From assembly GCA_000827265.1 (NCBI GenBank), contig KN834790.1, positions 105,513 to 169,512 on the forward strand: DNA of 64,000 nt, in the 5' to 3' direction. Numbering within the stretch: the first letter of the stretch is position 1; every line of letters begins with the position of its first letter. Shown here in pieces: positions 45,875 to 57,229 of this stretch. Origin of the DNA: Collybiopsis luxurians FD-317 M1 (taxonomy: Eukaryota; Basidiomycota; Agaricomycetes; Agaricales; Omphalotaceae). Under the pieces are notes generated by a model. That model saw only the letters and a list, made by a program, of their open reading frames with translations. It searched no databases and was not told the origin of the DNA. Position numbers and translations under genes: made by a program.

Positions 45875-48667
45875 ATGCACAATAGACCCAAAGATCATCT
45901 AAACAACCTTCTGTTATCCCAAACTTCTTCCAGCTCTCAACAATCCTCGACCCAGCATGGACTTCTCAGCTCAATTCCAGCAGAAAATCTCACTCATATC
46001 ACCGCATATCTTGATCCAGACTCTTTGTTTACCCTATCTCTCGTATCTAGAGCTCTTTATGAGCACGTAACTGAGGACCATACCTGGCATAGAGCTTTTC
46101 TGCTCAGTTTTCTCGGCATTGCTCCGGAGAGCGATGTGGACAGCGAAAAGGCCCTTGTCTTGAGAAGAACTGAATCTACCTGGAGAAAAGAATACGTGCT
46201 TCGGTATAATCTTACTAGGTAAAGGAATTCTTTTTTCCAAGATCGATGGATAACTGAAACACTTCAGACGTTGGGAACGTACTCGCAATACTACTATTGC
46301 CCATGCTCCAGTATACTCTCCGATATCGAGGATGCATCTCATGCTATCCAACTCGCTGTTATGCTCCTCTCTTCAGTACGGAATCGTATCTCGCTCGATT
46401 CCACTTCACGGAAAAGTCATCAAGGGATTTCTCTCTCCCTCTTCTGCCGGAACGGGTCTCGGCATTGGTAATCCCAACACGGAATTCTCTCCGAATGTTA
46501 CAGCGTGTGCTATGACATCGGAAGGTGGCACGGCAAAAATCGTTTGGGGATTTCGAAATGGCGAGATAGCGGTCATGACGGCTGCCAGAACGATGGAGAC
46601 CAACACCAGGTCAGCCGCCCGATTAGTCAGATGTAGAGTTGACGAGGTGCATGAAGGCGAAGTGACTCAGGTCGAATGGGACGATAGTGGAACTTACATA
46701 GTTTCGGCGTCTAAGGACGGCCGAATCAAGGTCTGGGATGCAAAGAAGGTTAGATGTGTCTGGACCTCACAATATCTTTTCCCGGCTATCACTGTTTCTG
46801 TGGCCCTCTGTAACAGTGTCCGAGGCCTCACCGTCGTTACCACCACAGAAGGTGGCGAAATCTGGATCTGGGCTCAGATCGCCCTGACGTTGGAAGACGC
46901 CGTTGTTACTCACCCTGTGGTGGGTGTACCCAGCGTCAGGGTCCCTTATCCTATCGCTCTCGGTGACCAGAACTCAAACCAAGGTGTCAATGATTCTCAT
47001 CCTCCTACGTCACTTCACGTCGACTGCACATCGTCTGTCAATGGTATCCATGTGTTTGTGACGTACGCCTCGCGCTGCGAGTTTTGGGGCACGTTTTTCG
47101 AATACAACAGCTCTGCGTACCAAGTCTCCAAATATTGCTCAGACGAAACTGTCGGCGAAGTCACCGCGCTTCTTCCCTGTCTCTCCGCAGATTCCACTGA
47201 CGAATGCGCTTTCGTCATCGCAGGTCATCAACTCGGTTGGGTCACCGTTTTCTCATTCGCGGACTCCTCTGCTCCTGCGACCAACAGCGCTAATGTCATT
47301 CCGCTGATCACCCCCACTCGGAAATTTGAAGCTCACCCCGACGGGTCTGCTGTAACGTCGTTGGCTTGGAACGATGTCGTCTTCGTTACAGGTTCAGATC
47401 GCGGTGAAACCAGTATTTTTGATGCCTGCACGTTTCGACGCCTGCGAGTGCTCAGCTCTCCGTTAAGCCCTTCTAGAATACGTGGTATCGGCGTCGGTGC
47501 GCAAGGTCAGGTAGTTTCCAAAAACGTCACGCAAATAATACTCGGGAAAGACAGGGATTTTCTCGTCGCCTGTGTGGGCGATTGTGTGATGGCCTTCAAG
47601 GCTGATTCTGTACCGAAGAATGGAGGCAAGCACAAGACATCTGGCAAAAAGAAAGCCGCATCTGTCACGGCTAAGGGATACAGTAAGACCAAATTACTAA
47701 TTTCATGGTTCATTATGAGTTCATTTTCAACTTTACAGAGAGGCTGTTACTCGATCAATTAATTGATGAATGCTTAGACGAACACGACAAGGAAACCAAA
47801 CACATTCGCAGCGTTTACAAGAGGGAACGCGAACATCGAGAGAATTTAGATCGTTTGGGTTTAGACGAGGTTGAGGCTGTGGAGTATGCGCTCATGCTCA
47901 GTAGGGATGAGGCTCTGGAACGCGCTCGAGCAGATGAATACGCCAGTTATGAACAGGCTGGACCTGCCAGCGCCACGGATGATGGTGTGTTTGAAGGCGA
48001 TTTTGACGACATTCCAGCCTCCGCGACTTCTAGCAGCGAAGTGGCACCCTCCATTCGGGTTTCATCTAAGGCGTCATTTTCATCTCTCCATTCAACTGGA
48101 ACTCCACCTACGCCAAAGTCAAAGTCGAGGCCCATTGAGACTCGTACTTCCCCTTCCTCCTCCAATCAGAAGATCCAGGTTTCCCCGCGTTCTCGTAGAG
48201 AGCCGCTCGAGGCTGGATTCGGAGACGAGACTGTGCCCATCTCCGTCTCGTCTTCGTCTTACTCTTCCTTGGCATCTTCTACCTCTCACACCCCAGAACA
48301 CGTTTTCCCAATCATGAATACGAACGCTACCCCGCCGCGCGGTTCTCATTCCCATAGCGGATCGTCTTCGTGTTCTACTTCATCGTCAGGTGGATCGCCC
48401 AAGAAGACCGCTCAAGGTGCATGGGCGAAACCACTTCGGTCCAGTAGTGAGGGTGCGAACGGTATGAAATCGAATGCAGCTTTCGCACCTCTTATTGCGT
48501 CGTCTGCTGCTGTAGGCCGTTCCTCAACTGCTCGCTCTAGGTATGGGGATGATGATATGGATGAGGATTTGAGGCTGGCGATCGAGCTGAGTTTGAAGAG
48601 TGCCGAAGACGAGGCTAGACGTAGAGGGGATTTTTCTCTTGAATTCATTGCTCAAGGTTCCGGTTAG
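45875..48667 (+). CDS. Ufo1-like F-box / WD-repeat / UIM protein
   Basis: Exons 45875-46218, 46268-47682 and 47739-48667 give 895 residues. F-box near the start: LLSSIPAENLTHITAYLDPD, SLFTLSLVSRALYEHV (about 31-65). Next comes a WD-type propeller, clearest at GEVTQVEWDDSGTYIVSASK followed by DGRIKVWDAKK, with later blades ending in FVTGSDRGETSIFD. The C-terminal third is a Ser/Pro-rich linker flanked by two ubiquitin-interacting motifs, EAVEYALMLSRDEALE and DLRLAIELSLKSAEDEARR. This order (F-box, WD, C-terminal UIMs) is that of yeast Ufo1, an SCF substrate receptor whose UIMs control its own turnover. The first ATG is used; upstream codons in frame lack one. Confidence 0.85.
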
Positions 48668-48833
48668 AATATGGTATGCAGGTAGTTACAGTAATAGTTG
48701 ATAAGTATGCATGATTTTATGTGGCCTGCTTTTTTCAATTTTCACCTGGGAGAATACGGTTCCGGTGCGCGTGCCTATTAAGCACTTCGGGCTGACGAGG
48801 ATAGGATAGTTGATATGTTTTGATATAGTCAAG

Positions 48834-48838
48834 AAAAA
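48834..48838 (-). terminator. RNA polymerase III terminator of tRNA-Leu
   Basis: TTTTT on the minus strand, about 20 bases past the tRNA discriminator base. Confidence 0.7.
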
Positions 48839-48857
48839 GCCAGGAAACGTGCAAATA

Positions 48858-48949
48858 TGACGAGAGTGGGATTCGAACCCACGCCACGAATGACTAGATA
48901 TATCAGGTAGTCCTGATTCTAGCGCCTTAGACCGCTCGGCCATCTCGCC
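48858..48949 (-). tRNA. tRNA-Leu(CAG): tRNA-Leu(CAG) with 12-nt intron
   Basis: Acceptor GGCGAGA pairs with TCTCGTC (one G-T pair) and the discriminator is A, as for leucine tRNAs. D-arm TGGCCGAGCGGTCTAAGGC is the A box. Anticodon stem CTAGA/TCTAG holds a loop with CAG (complement of 48913-48915). A 12-base intron (48900-48911) lies one base 3' of the anticodon. The long variable arm is typical of class II tRNAs, and the T-arm is GTGGG TTCGAAT CCCAC. It sits between the F-box/WD gene and the lactonase gene. Confidence 0.95.
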
Positions 48950-49025
48950 TTACCAGCAGAAAAGGTGAGTCGCGTTCAAGAGAGCACACGACAAAGGACA
49001 ACATTCAAAACTTAGTACAATATGT

Positions 49026-50537
49026 CTAATCTAGACCCCATTCTTCTTCCAATGTCAACCACACCGCATGACTCCCTCCGCGCATCTTCTCCCCTTCGAG
49101 ACTTTCCCTGCTCCCCTCCAGCCTTCCAGTTTCGTCAGCTTCCTGTCCTTCTGCAGGAGGCCATCCTGCTACCTCACGCATGCCGCCGTTCCGCCAACCA
49201 TCCCATTCCAGTACGCGAACCCCACCTACCGGTCTACCTTGACTGTCGGGACCTTCACCAGCAGCATGATCTGAATCGTCCGTAAGGAGTATCCAAACTG
49301 GTGATCCTTCAACGGTTGCATTAATAGCGGTAGAACCAGACGAAGAGACCGCGACAACAGATTTGGGGTACAAGTCGATTGCATGGGCTTTACCCCCAGA
49401 TGTAGGAGTCTCATATCGTTCAACCCCTTCTTCGTTCTCATCTTCCGGGGTTGAAGAGACGAACATCCCATCCCGATCTAACATGAACACGCTGACCCAA
49501 CCACGGTCGGATTCCGTCGCACCACGAGTTGTAGCCCATATCTCCGTCGGCGGCTGCCCCTCCCCTGCGCTTGGTCCAGGCATCAATGTGTCCCCTCTAA
49601 ATCGATGGACAGTTTTCAGAGGGGCAGAAGGATACGATAGACGAGGAGGAAGAAGTGAGCGCGTGCCGAGATGTTTAAGCGGATTCGTCGTCCATGTGCT
49701 AGTACCTTCCTCAGGGTCATTAGTCCCGGTAATAGAATACGCATCCAGTAGATTATTGTGTTCCGTTACGCAGTACAGCACTTTACCGTTGGGGTGTATC
49801 TTGACGTGTCGCGGTCCATCCTCGGAGTTGCCACGGGGTGAAGGAGAAGAATAGACGTGGGTCAAAAGCCCTGATCCCGGATCGTGCGTGTACACCTCGA
49901 TCGTGCTGCCCCCTAGCACCGGAACAAACACCAGTCGTAGTTCTGTACCAGGTAAATGAGCAAACTCGATCCCGTGCGATCCATACCTCAAAGCTTTTCG
50001 TGTTTTATCTGCTTCTGCGAGCTGTTCTGGAGGTACAAAGAGCACTTCCTGGACTTTTTCTGCAAAAGATCCGGAGTCAGGCGAAACTAGATGAGCTTCC
50101 CCCGTAGGCCCGCCCATAGAATATACGTGCGTGTAAGGAGGCGGAAGAGTAATATACGAGGATACAGCGGTGATGGGGACGTTGTCTAGATGGTTTACCG
50201 TCCATTGCGGGGTTATCTCCCAGCTTGATAGGATCGGAGGAGTAGCCCAGCTTGTGGTGTAAGCTCTGAACCCCTCTGCTTTTTCTCTAGGGCTTCCCCG
50301 TATGCTTCTGAGCTTATCCCGGTCGGTTCCAACATATTGGTGCGGACCGAATCCAGGAACATGCTGCACGAGAGAGAGGGTCCTTCTAGCTGGAGAGAAT
50401 GCGAGTAAGAATAGCGAAAGCGACCGGAAGGATCCAGATAGTATATGAAGAGATTCAGATTGTGCGGAGGTCAAATTGAGTGAGGGCATGAGGACCTGTT
50501 GGGCCGGTTGGGTTATATCCATTGAGCCAGCATCCAT
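49026..50537 (-). CDS. carboxy-cis,cis-muconate cyclase-type lactonase (beta-propeller)
   Basis: Single exon, 503 residues from the ATG at 50537. The fold is the seven-bladed lactonase family of fungal carboxy-muconate lactonizing enzymes, which interconvert carboxymuconate and muconolactone in protocatechuate breakdown. Seen: LFLLAFSPARRTLSLVQHVP (blade 1), GPHQYVGTDRDKL, SHGIEFAHLPGTELRLVFVP, the core signature GPRHVKIHPNGKVLYCVTEH (about residue 260) followed by NNLLDAYSI, EIWATTRG, and RGWVSVFMLD. Long Glu/Gly-rich tail. Family members are usually 360-420 residues; the extra length is in N-terminal and C-terminal parts. Whether it acts on muconate or another lactone cannot be told. It lies downstream of the monooxygenase on the same strand, 457 bp away. 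Confidence 0.8.
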   Translation of the reverse strand: MDAGSMDITQPAQQVLMPSLNLTSAQSESLHILSGSFRSLSLFLLAFSPARRTLSLVQHVPGFGPHQYVGTDRDKLRSIRGSPREKAEGFRAYTTSWATPPILSSWEITPQWTVNHLDNVPITAVSSYITLPPPYTHVYSMGGPTGEAHLVSPDSGSFAEKVQEVLFVPPEQLAEADKTRKALRYGSHGIEFAHLPGTELRLVFVPVLGGSTIEVYTHDPGSGLLTHVYSSPSPRGNSEDGPRHVKIHPNGKVLYCVTEHNNLLDAYSITGTNDPEEGTSTWTTNPLKHLGTRSLLPPRLSYPSAPLKTVHRFRGDTLMPGPSAGEGQPPTEIWATTRGATESDRGWVSVFMLDRDGMFVSSTPEDENEEGVERYETPTSGGKAHAIDLYPKSVVAVSSSGSTAINATVEGSPVWILLTDDSDHAAGEGPDSQGRPVGGVRVLEWDGWRNGGMREVAGWPPAEGQEADETGRLEGSRESLEGEKMRGGSHAVWLTLEEEWGLD

Positions 50538-50993
50538 GATGGGGTTTCGCGCAAGTTGAAACGATTTCAATGAATATTCGTTATTTCAAAAGTTATGGCT
50601 GAGAACAAGCGGAGAAACCCTTTTCCTTCCCCACACACGCTTTGTCATCAAGCGCTGGCTTAAATCTTGAGCGCTTATGAGCGTCCCATCGTTAGTCTGA
50701 TGTCGATGGCACACCCTTCTACCTCAGTGAAGTCGGCTAAGAGGTAAGCGCCTAGCAGATAACGGAACGACAAATTGGCAACGCCGGGGTTAGTAGTCTG
50801 CGCTGAAACACAGGTTGAGGAGAAGAGCGCCGGCCTCTCAACAATCAGAGAAGATTGTATCGCGTTCGAGTGTCATACTCGCTCTGGATTACAATGTCGA
50901 GAATATCGAGTTTGTGAGGCATTTCAACAGTCACAGATAAGACTGAACCTTTGCAGAAGGATCGCCTTCAATTATATGTAGATACAAATACAT
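50538..50993. other. intergenic, lactonase promoter and monooxygenase 3' end
   Basis: 456 bp. A small plus-strand frame (50775-50981) shows no domain. Nothing else supported. Confidence 0.4.
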
Positions 50994-52961
50994 CTAGGCA
51001 GCCAAAGAAACTTTCTCGCCAGCTCTGTATAATCGGAATCCCTCGTAGCCTTTCTCCGCAATTTCAGTGATGATATTGCAGTAGGTGTGCAACCCTCCAG
51101 CATAGTTCAAGTGCTCGACAGTCTTTCCTGGGATGTTTGATCCCATGTACCACGATTTGGCCTTACTGTAAAGTGTTAAATCTCCTATACCCATAACCTG
51201 CGCGCGCCAGTCGGCTTCGGCTTCGGAGGTCGAACATATTGCCGTCAAATTGTTTTCTTTCATCGACTTGATGCAATCCACGATCCAGTTTCCTTGGGCC
51301 TCCTACAAATGTAAGTGGGTAAGGTAATCAAATGCGAAAGAAACGAGAGCGTACGATGCACGAAGGTCCGTTACAGAAGGCAGTCGGTGCCTGTGCATTA
51401 TATGGGAAGAACATATTCGGGAAATTGGCGCACGTCATTCCTAAATTTGTATAGACGCCGTTTGCCCACTTCTCTGCAATCGAGACTCCGTCTATGCCGC
51501 GAATGTCTATCTGAGTCAGACTTCCGGTAAGGCTGTCGAAACCTGTCGCCAAAACAAGTGCATCAAACTCATGTTCAAAACCATCCTCCGTCAATAACCC
51601 CTTCGAAGTGATTTCAGATATTCCGCATTCGTTCAAATCAACCAACGTGACATTTGGTTGGTTGAAAACTTCATAATACGTCTGATTTTTTGGTCAGATG
51701 CATGGATAAATATGAGATGGAACCACGCAACTTGTTCCAGGCAAGGTCTCTTTGCGCCCAGAGGATGTATAGCGATGGTCGGAGCGAGTTTCTCCTGCAT
51801 CCTAGGGTCATGTAACCTGGCTCTAACCTTGTCTCTCCAGAAATTGTATACTTCGCGATTGGTATTCTCGTCAAGCATCAAGTCCTTGTAGTTGTTTAAC
51901 AGAAAAGCGAATCCGCCTCGAGCCCAAGCGTCCTCCCAATGTAGGAGACGCTCTTCGGGTGTGCTGGCAGAAAGGGTCTTTGCAACGGGTTCTATATCGA
52001 AACCAGCTGAAAATGCAGTCAAAAAGCTTAATCAGAGTGCCTAAACCGCGGTTCATGTACTTACTTGGAGTTTGAAACTGACGGCGGAATATTGTGGGGT
52101 AGAGTACTTTCCGCTTTCTCTCTCGCTCTACATCCAACTTTCTTTGTCCCATAGCTAATGCATAGTTTGGGGTTCGTTGGAATACTGTAAGGTGAGAAAC
52201 ATGAGGTCCGATTTCCTGGGTTTTCAAACTTCAGCACGTAATCCTGCGGCAAACATGAACTTTACCTGAATCACTTGAACCGCTGATGCACCTAAGCCGA
52301 TGATTTCAGTAACATATGATAACAGTTGTCTATAAATCTTACCCGTGCCGATTACTCCTACACGCTTATTCGTCAAATCTACGCCCTCTTGGGGCCACTG
52401 GGAAGTGTGATGACAGATCCCTTCGAATTTGTCCAGCCCCTTGAAATCCGGAGTATAGGGCTTGGAAGCGAACCCAACACATAAAATGAAGAACTGGGGG
52501 CGAGCGACACGTCCATCTTCCGTCTTAACTACCCACCGACTGGTCTCCACATCAAAATGTGCAGCGACTACCCTGGTGTTGAAAGAAATATTCTTCTTCA
52601 CGTCCAGTTTCTGGTCAATGTACTCAAAGTACTCTCGCAACTCCTTTTGACCGGGGAAGCGCTCTTTCCACGACCAACCTTCCCATATTTCTGGGATAGA
52701 AAGAGCATAGTGAGGATTTTCCGAGTCGACTCTTGCTCCTGGATATGCGTTCCAGTGCCAAACGCCTCCCAACTGAGGAGCAGCCTCGAATACTTGAACT
52801 GAATAGCCGAGCTTGCGAAGGTGGTGAAGGACATATATCCCACTGAATCCCGCCCCTTCAAAGTCTGCAGTTAAGCCTCCTCAGGTAAGATACTATCAAT
52901 ATTGCCACTTGCCTACGACGAGAACGTCTGGTTCATTATTCCAATTTGAAAGTGCTGGCAT
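50994..52961 (-). CDS. Baeyer-Villiger flavin monooxygenase
   Basis: Seven exons (52961-52913, 52855-52343, 52291-52266, 52215-52065, 52006-51732, 51681-51355, 51302-50994) give 549 residues. FAD site VVGAGFSGIYVLHHLRKLG (about 15-33) is assembled across intron 1, which is GC-AG (GCAAGT...TTGAAG). GGVWHWNAYPGARVD follows. The Baeyer-Villiger fingerprint FEGICHHTSQWP (F-x-G-x3-H-x3-W-P) is complete, then NADPH site GVIGTGASAVQ, built from exon 2 and a 26-base exon 3. ALVLATGFDSLTG and an aromatic C-terminus complete it. Class I enzymes insert oxygen next to a ketone, giving an ester or lactone, using FAD and NADPH. The ATG chosen is the nearest; an alternative upstream ATG (MGE) with a short intron is possible. 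Confidence 0.9.
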
Positions 52962-54235
52962 GATTGTAAGATTAAACTCAGGACAAGCGTACCTTCTCCC
53001 ATCTCTGAAGTACTCTTTTAAACCTTGATGAATAGTGGGACCGGTATTGGCACCATCCGAGTCACCGTGATCCCACCTAAGTTCTTAGCTCCATGGACTA
53101 GAAAAGTCTTTTGATATGAAGATTGCCTGAGCATTCATTTGCGAAGATAGAAAGACTGGAACACGGGTTCCCAGGTGACATTGACAGGAACGTTAGGAAC
53201 AATTCTCTATGGAAATTCATTACTTCAGGTGACGATGCCCAGGACGTTGAAAAATTACAAACCCCACCGCGAGTCGGTGAAGAGTGTAATACTTATCACG
53301 ATTAACTGAATACGGCACAAACATGATCAGACGCCGCGGCGGTTTTTAAACTTTGTATTCTAAAGTCCCGGAGCCTTCTTTATCCAAGATTCTTTCCTGC
53401 AAATACCTAGCACCGCTGGCTGGTGTACACCTTTTTGGTGCCTTCACGACCTATCATTTAATCAAAGAACACTCTGGATCTGGATCGCACTTTTGTTCGA
53501 TGAGCTCAGAAACTGTATCTCGGAAACTTTTTGAGCTTGACATGGAAAATGACGCCTGGCTAGACAGCCATTTATTCAGTCAAGACGTGCAGAATGTACC
53601 TTGTTCTCTCACTCAGCGGTTCTTTTCTTGCGCCGTCTTCATCAAAGAATCCGTTACTTCTAGAAAGCTTGCTTATGTTAATCGTGCTACCCATCGTGCA
53701 AAAATTGCACTGAAGATACGATACAAAAAAAATTGTCCGTATTGCTGGCAGTGTTACGAGGTTGGAAGCTTATGAATCGCCATCCTGAGGAGTACGTTTA
53801 TCAGTGTATTCAGTGAGTTCTTTGATGATCGACCGCGCCTATTTACTATTGTTACATCACGTCTTATGGTCACAAGCCACTATTACTAAAGACAAGTAGC
53901 GCTGCTTCTAGCGGTGGGATGAGCAGATATCATCTTCCGAAGCGGAAACTACCAACTGCCTTGGGCCTCACGAGACAAGTAACAACAAAGGTTGTGCGGT
54001 CACCGATATTCCAACGTGGTCTGATTATGGATTTGTCATGAAGGTTCGCATCTAAACCGGTATATCGCGAGTTAATCTCGGATGAATCAGCCCGAGAATA
54101 ACGCCAAGTCATTCTGCAGAGTTTAGCTCTTTGCTCGCCCGGCTGCACCTGACTTCATATCTCCAGAATCAAGCGCAGTGTCCACATCTAACCTTAATAC
54201 GCCAACAAATTCGGAGTCCATTGCATAGCACTCTC
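52962..54235. other. no convincing gene
   Basis: The left end is the monooxygenase promoter. A plus-strand frame at 53500-53775 (MSSETVSRKLFELDMENDAW...; 91 residues) has protein-like composition, ends CPYCWQCYEVGSL and matches nothing I know. It could be a small gene. The rest is unremarkable. Confidence 0.35.
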
Positions 54236-54451
54236 CTAACTAGATAGGATCAGAGGAATGTTTACCCATGTGTAAGCTTTAGAACGTTGCGGATCTCCTC
54301 TCGAGCTCTTCCGCAAGCGTAGGAGCTTATACAAACCGGTTCCTACGCATCGGTAAGGCCAACTTCCAGGAGGCTGTTTCGTTAGGGAGAGGGTTCTGAA
54401 AGCAGGAGGGGATGCAGGGGAGCCGGGTGTTTGCGGCCGGCGTCGCGTCAC
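54236..54451 (-). pseudogene. fragment of a second lactonase (cyclase) gene
   Basis: A 71-codon minus-strand frame aligns with the first propeller part of the gene at 49026-50537: RTLSL, G..PY..VGT, the DKL/YKLLRLRKSSRGDPQRSK stretch and NIPLILSS correspond to RTLSL, PHQYVGT, DKLRSIRGSPREK and TPPILSS. It breaks off on both sides, so it is the remnant of a duplicate, now on the far side of the monooxygenase. Confidence 0.75.
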
Positions 54452-54622
54452 TTCCTATTACCACCACCCCTTGCTAGTTCAATTCCCTTTCTATGGAATT
54501 AACGGCTGAGCTTTCCCAAGAACGACACGGATTACGAGGTCACTGTCCTGCGGACAACATACTACAACATACCACATCATTTCGACTGGAGACCTGAATC
54601 TTATCTCCCGGCCAGTTCAACT

Positions 54623-54849
54623 ATGTATTACGGCAAGCGTAACTTGCCCACTCAACAGTTCCAAGATGATCATGAAATCCCTGCAGTTCAGGCGGATTTA
54701 CCTGGTAGTTATGAGATTCTCAATATTGTTGTAGAAGGGGAAGATTGTGAGTGTGACAACTTTTGGTCATCCTTCTTCTGGCTAGCTCATGCCCATTAGT
54801 CTTGCCCGACGATGTCGAGACCCCATCTCGTCGTGTACTGCAATCGTAA
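54623..54849 (+). CDS. small two-exon gene, 57 residues
   Basis: Exon 1 54623-54746 and exon 2 54800-54849, with a good intron (GTGAGT...CCCATTAG, 53 bp). The protein starts MYYGKRNLPTQQFQDDHE, has SYEILNIVVEGED at the splice region and ends SRRVLQS. It is polar and acidic with no signal peptide. An AATAAA-like motif follows the stop. I do not recognise a family. The intron with matched phase is the main evidence for it. Confidence 0.45.
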
Positions 54850-54869
54850 TAAAAGTTTATCGATGTCTA

Positions 54870-56551
54870 TCACCACGTATCAAGTTCTGACTCAAGAGAT
54901 ATCCACGTTCCCATTGCTTGCATCGTGAAAACAAAGGCCGTTTCCGGTACCTCTTTGATAACATTCAAATATCCTGAAAGATCGTCTGCATCCTGCACAA
55001 GGTTGGCCCATGACTCGGTAAGGCTAACAATAGTTTCAAGTGCGGCCTCCTCGATACCGCGTGCAGAGTTGACCCTGTCAATGGCCTGCGCTAGAGCCTG
55101 CATCTGTTTCTGTAGGTCGCGAATTTGTGCTTCATTATGCGTGATGGCTTCAACGATGGCCTTAATGATGGGTCTAACGGCGGGTACCCACTTCAATAAA
55201 AGAAAGTTAGCGGTAATCATCAAGCTACCGAGAAAGACACACTTTGACCCAGCCATATTGTGCAAATTCATCCTTTTTTATTTTGAGCTCTTTCTCGGCA
55301 CTCTTCATTGAGATATCCAGCTCATTGATTCGTTGAATCATCTGCAGTTAACGCCAAATTCAGAAGATCGACCATAACGAGTGGCTTAAAATAGAGTTGA
55401 TCATTGCCCAGGACAGCTCTATTCTTGAAAGCTAACACCTGTTTGGGCATAGCGTGCTTTCTGTAAACCCTCCGCAGCATACCTTGCGTTCTCAGCAGCG
55501 AGATTCTCGAGCTAGCTTTTGTAGGTAGGACAGACAGGGCTGTGATCTGACGGTTTGCAAACGTCTGATAGAAGTCAACACATTCCGATACTGAAGGGAT
55601 AACATTGCTGCTAATGCTTAAGGCGAGGTCCCGCAGGCTGTCGGCATTCGGGGGATAGAGGGACCTTGGTGTACGTTTGTGTGAGCACTGAGCCATGGAG
55701 GCGCATAAAGAGTGCCTACTGTATAATGTCGGAAGCTTGTCTGTGCGAAGTGACCGAGACTCTGGCGATTTGTGGTAAGTATGATCGAAGGCGCCTTAGT
55801 TACATCGAATAGCTGACTATCCACGGCGCTCGCCAGCAGGACTTGAAACTTCTCACGACGTTCTTCTCCAGTGGTCGGCTCTATCAATGCTCACAGTTCA
55901 GGATCAATGTCAAGCTTGTAAAAACTTCCTCATTGCAGGTGAGCAGGTGAGTCTGTATCGCTTGGAGTCTCGAAGTCCACCAAGTTGATGTCTCTCTCGG
56001 AGATGCGAGAGACAACAATCGCAAGCAGATTTAATCCTGAGCACGGTGTCGGCGTAGTTATACGTGTCCACATGGCGGAGGTGCTACGAGGTATGTCGCC
56101 CCCTAAAATTACGCATCAGATCATCTGTCATATCTCCTGCACAGCTCCCATTCTCGGCGACCTTCAGCATACCGGTTTAACGCGGAGTCAGACGTTCACG
56201 CCAATAGTCTCTATTCCACCCGATCGACTATTTCTACATGCCTCAGAAATCTCATTTCACGTCAGTTGGATTAATGTCAAGCACTGACTCTTCCACTACT
56301 TCTCAGCGCTTCAGACGAACGGGAAAGTCAAAACGCGTCAACCTCACTGTGTGTGCCCCACTACCTGTGTAAAATGTTTCAAACTTGAATGGGTTCTGAG
56401 TCCCTTCTTTCACCCTCCCCATGGTTGCGACTCTGGCGAGATTATGAAGCCCTGTGAATAGCGAATCAACAGCTCTTGATTGGACCGCATCATGACACCT
56501 GGATATCGCTGCTGATACTGGTCTTCTCAACTCGGCGTGATGATTAACCAT
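54870..56551 (-). pseudogene. helix-rich protein gene, broken; resembles alpha-helical pore-forming layout
   Basis: Four minus-strand coding pieces: 56551-56303 (MVNHHAELRR..., membership uncertain), 55887-55618, 55696-55322 and 55271-54870. They overlap or abut in different frames, with breaks near 55650, 55330 and 55265. The last piece has a short hydrophobic hairpin-like segment followed by a coiled-coil-like stretch with heptad Leu/Ile/Gln. A long helical bundle with one central hydrophobic segment is also the layout of Hbl/Nhe-like helical pore-forming proteins found in some mushrooms; that link is inference from layout only. As it stands no continuous protein is encoded unless unseen introns join the pieces. 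Confidence 0.35.
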
Positions 56552-57229
56552 GCGCAGTACCTCTGGATCGAGATCGTCGCCTGAAGTTTTCGAAGATCTA
56601 TATAGCTATATAGCTAAACAGTTGGGTAGTTGACTTCGACTTCTCTCAGTTCCAGTCATCTGTACTCAGTTTTCATCAGCTTTTCAAAAAGACGGCATGC
56701 AGATCTTGTAATTTCTCAAACTTCCTTTTGATGTTGGGAAAAGTTTGGTTCGACAACGCTGGTTTTTTTGTTTATTCGTACACACGTGTATGTAAGAACC
56801 TCATAAATTCCAGATTTCAACCTGAGCCTCCCCTACAGCTATGTAGTTGTGAGCTTGTGAAGACTCGCCTCTACATGATCGCTGCCGCGGGCATCTGGTG
56901 CCATAGGAACGTGATCATCCTCAAAGAAATAGAGTATTGCCTAACCAGAAAGCTCAGTGCCCAACTGCCAATCTTGAACCTCTTTCACCCGCGCTTGTCA
57001 TCTCAGTAGCGACATAATTGATTTCGATGTGCTCCCTTATTATCATTACCATCAATAGCCTGGAACTTGCGTCTCCATCTCCTTCATCATTGATGGCTGC
57101 AGCGTACGACCACTGATGCTGCCTAACCTGTGCGTGGCATTCTAGGGCCTGCACATAAGAACTTCTGCCCCACCATCTCACCCCCACAAGCAAGTACCTT
57201 ATCCCAGGAACCTTTCATCATTTCCTGCC
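56552..57229. other. no gene seen; duplicated upstream region at its right end
   Basis: About 57085-57229 resembles 58985-59147 upstream of the second Ser-rich gene (shared GATGGCTGC, CCATCTCACCC, and GCCTG.ACATAA), showing that promoter and gene were duplicated together. A 93-codon frame at 56728-57009 has no domain. Confidence 0.4.
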
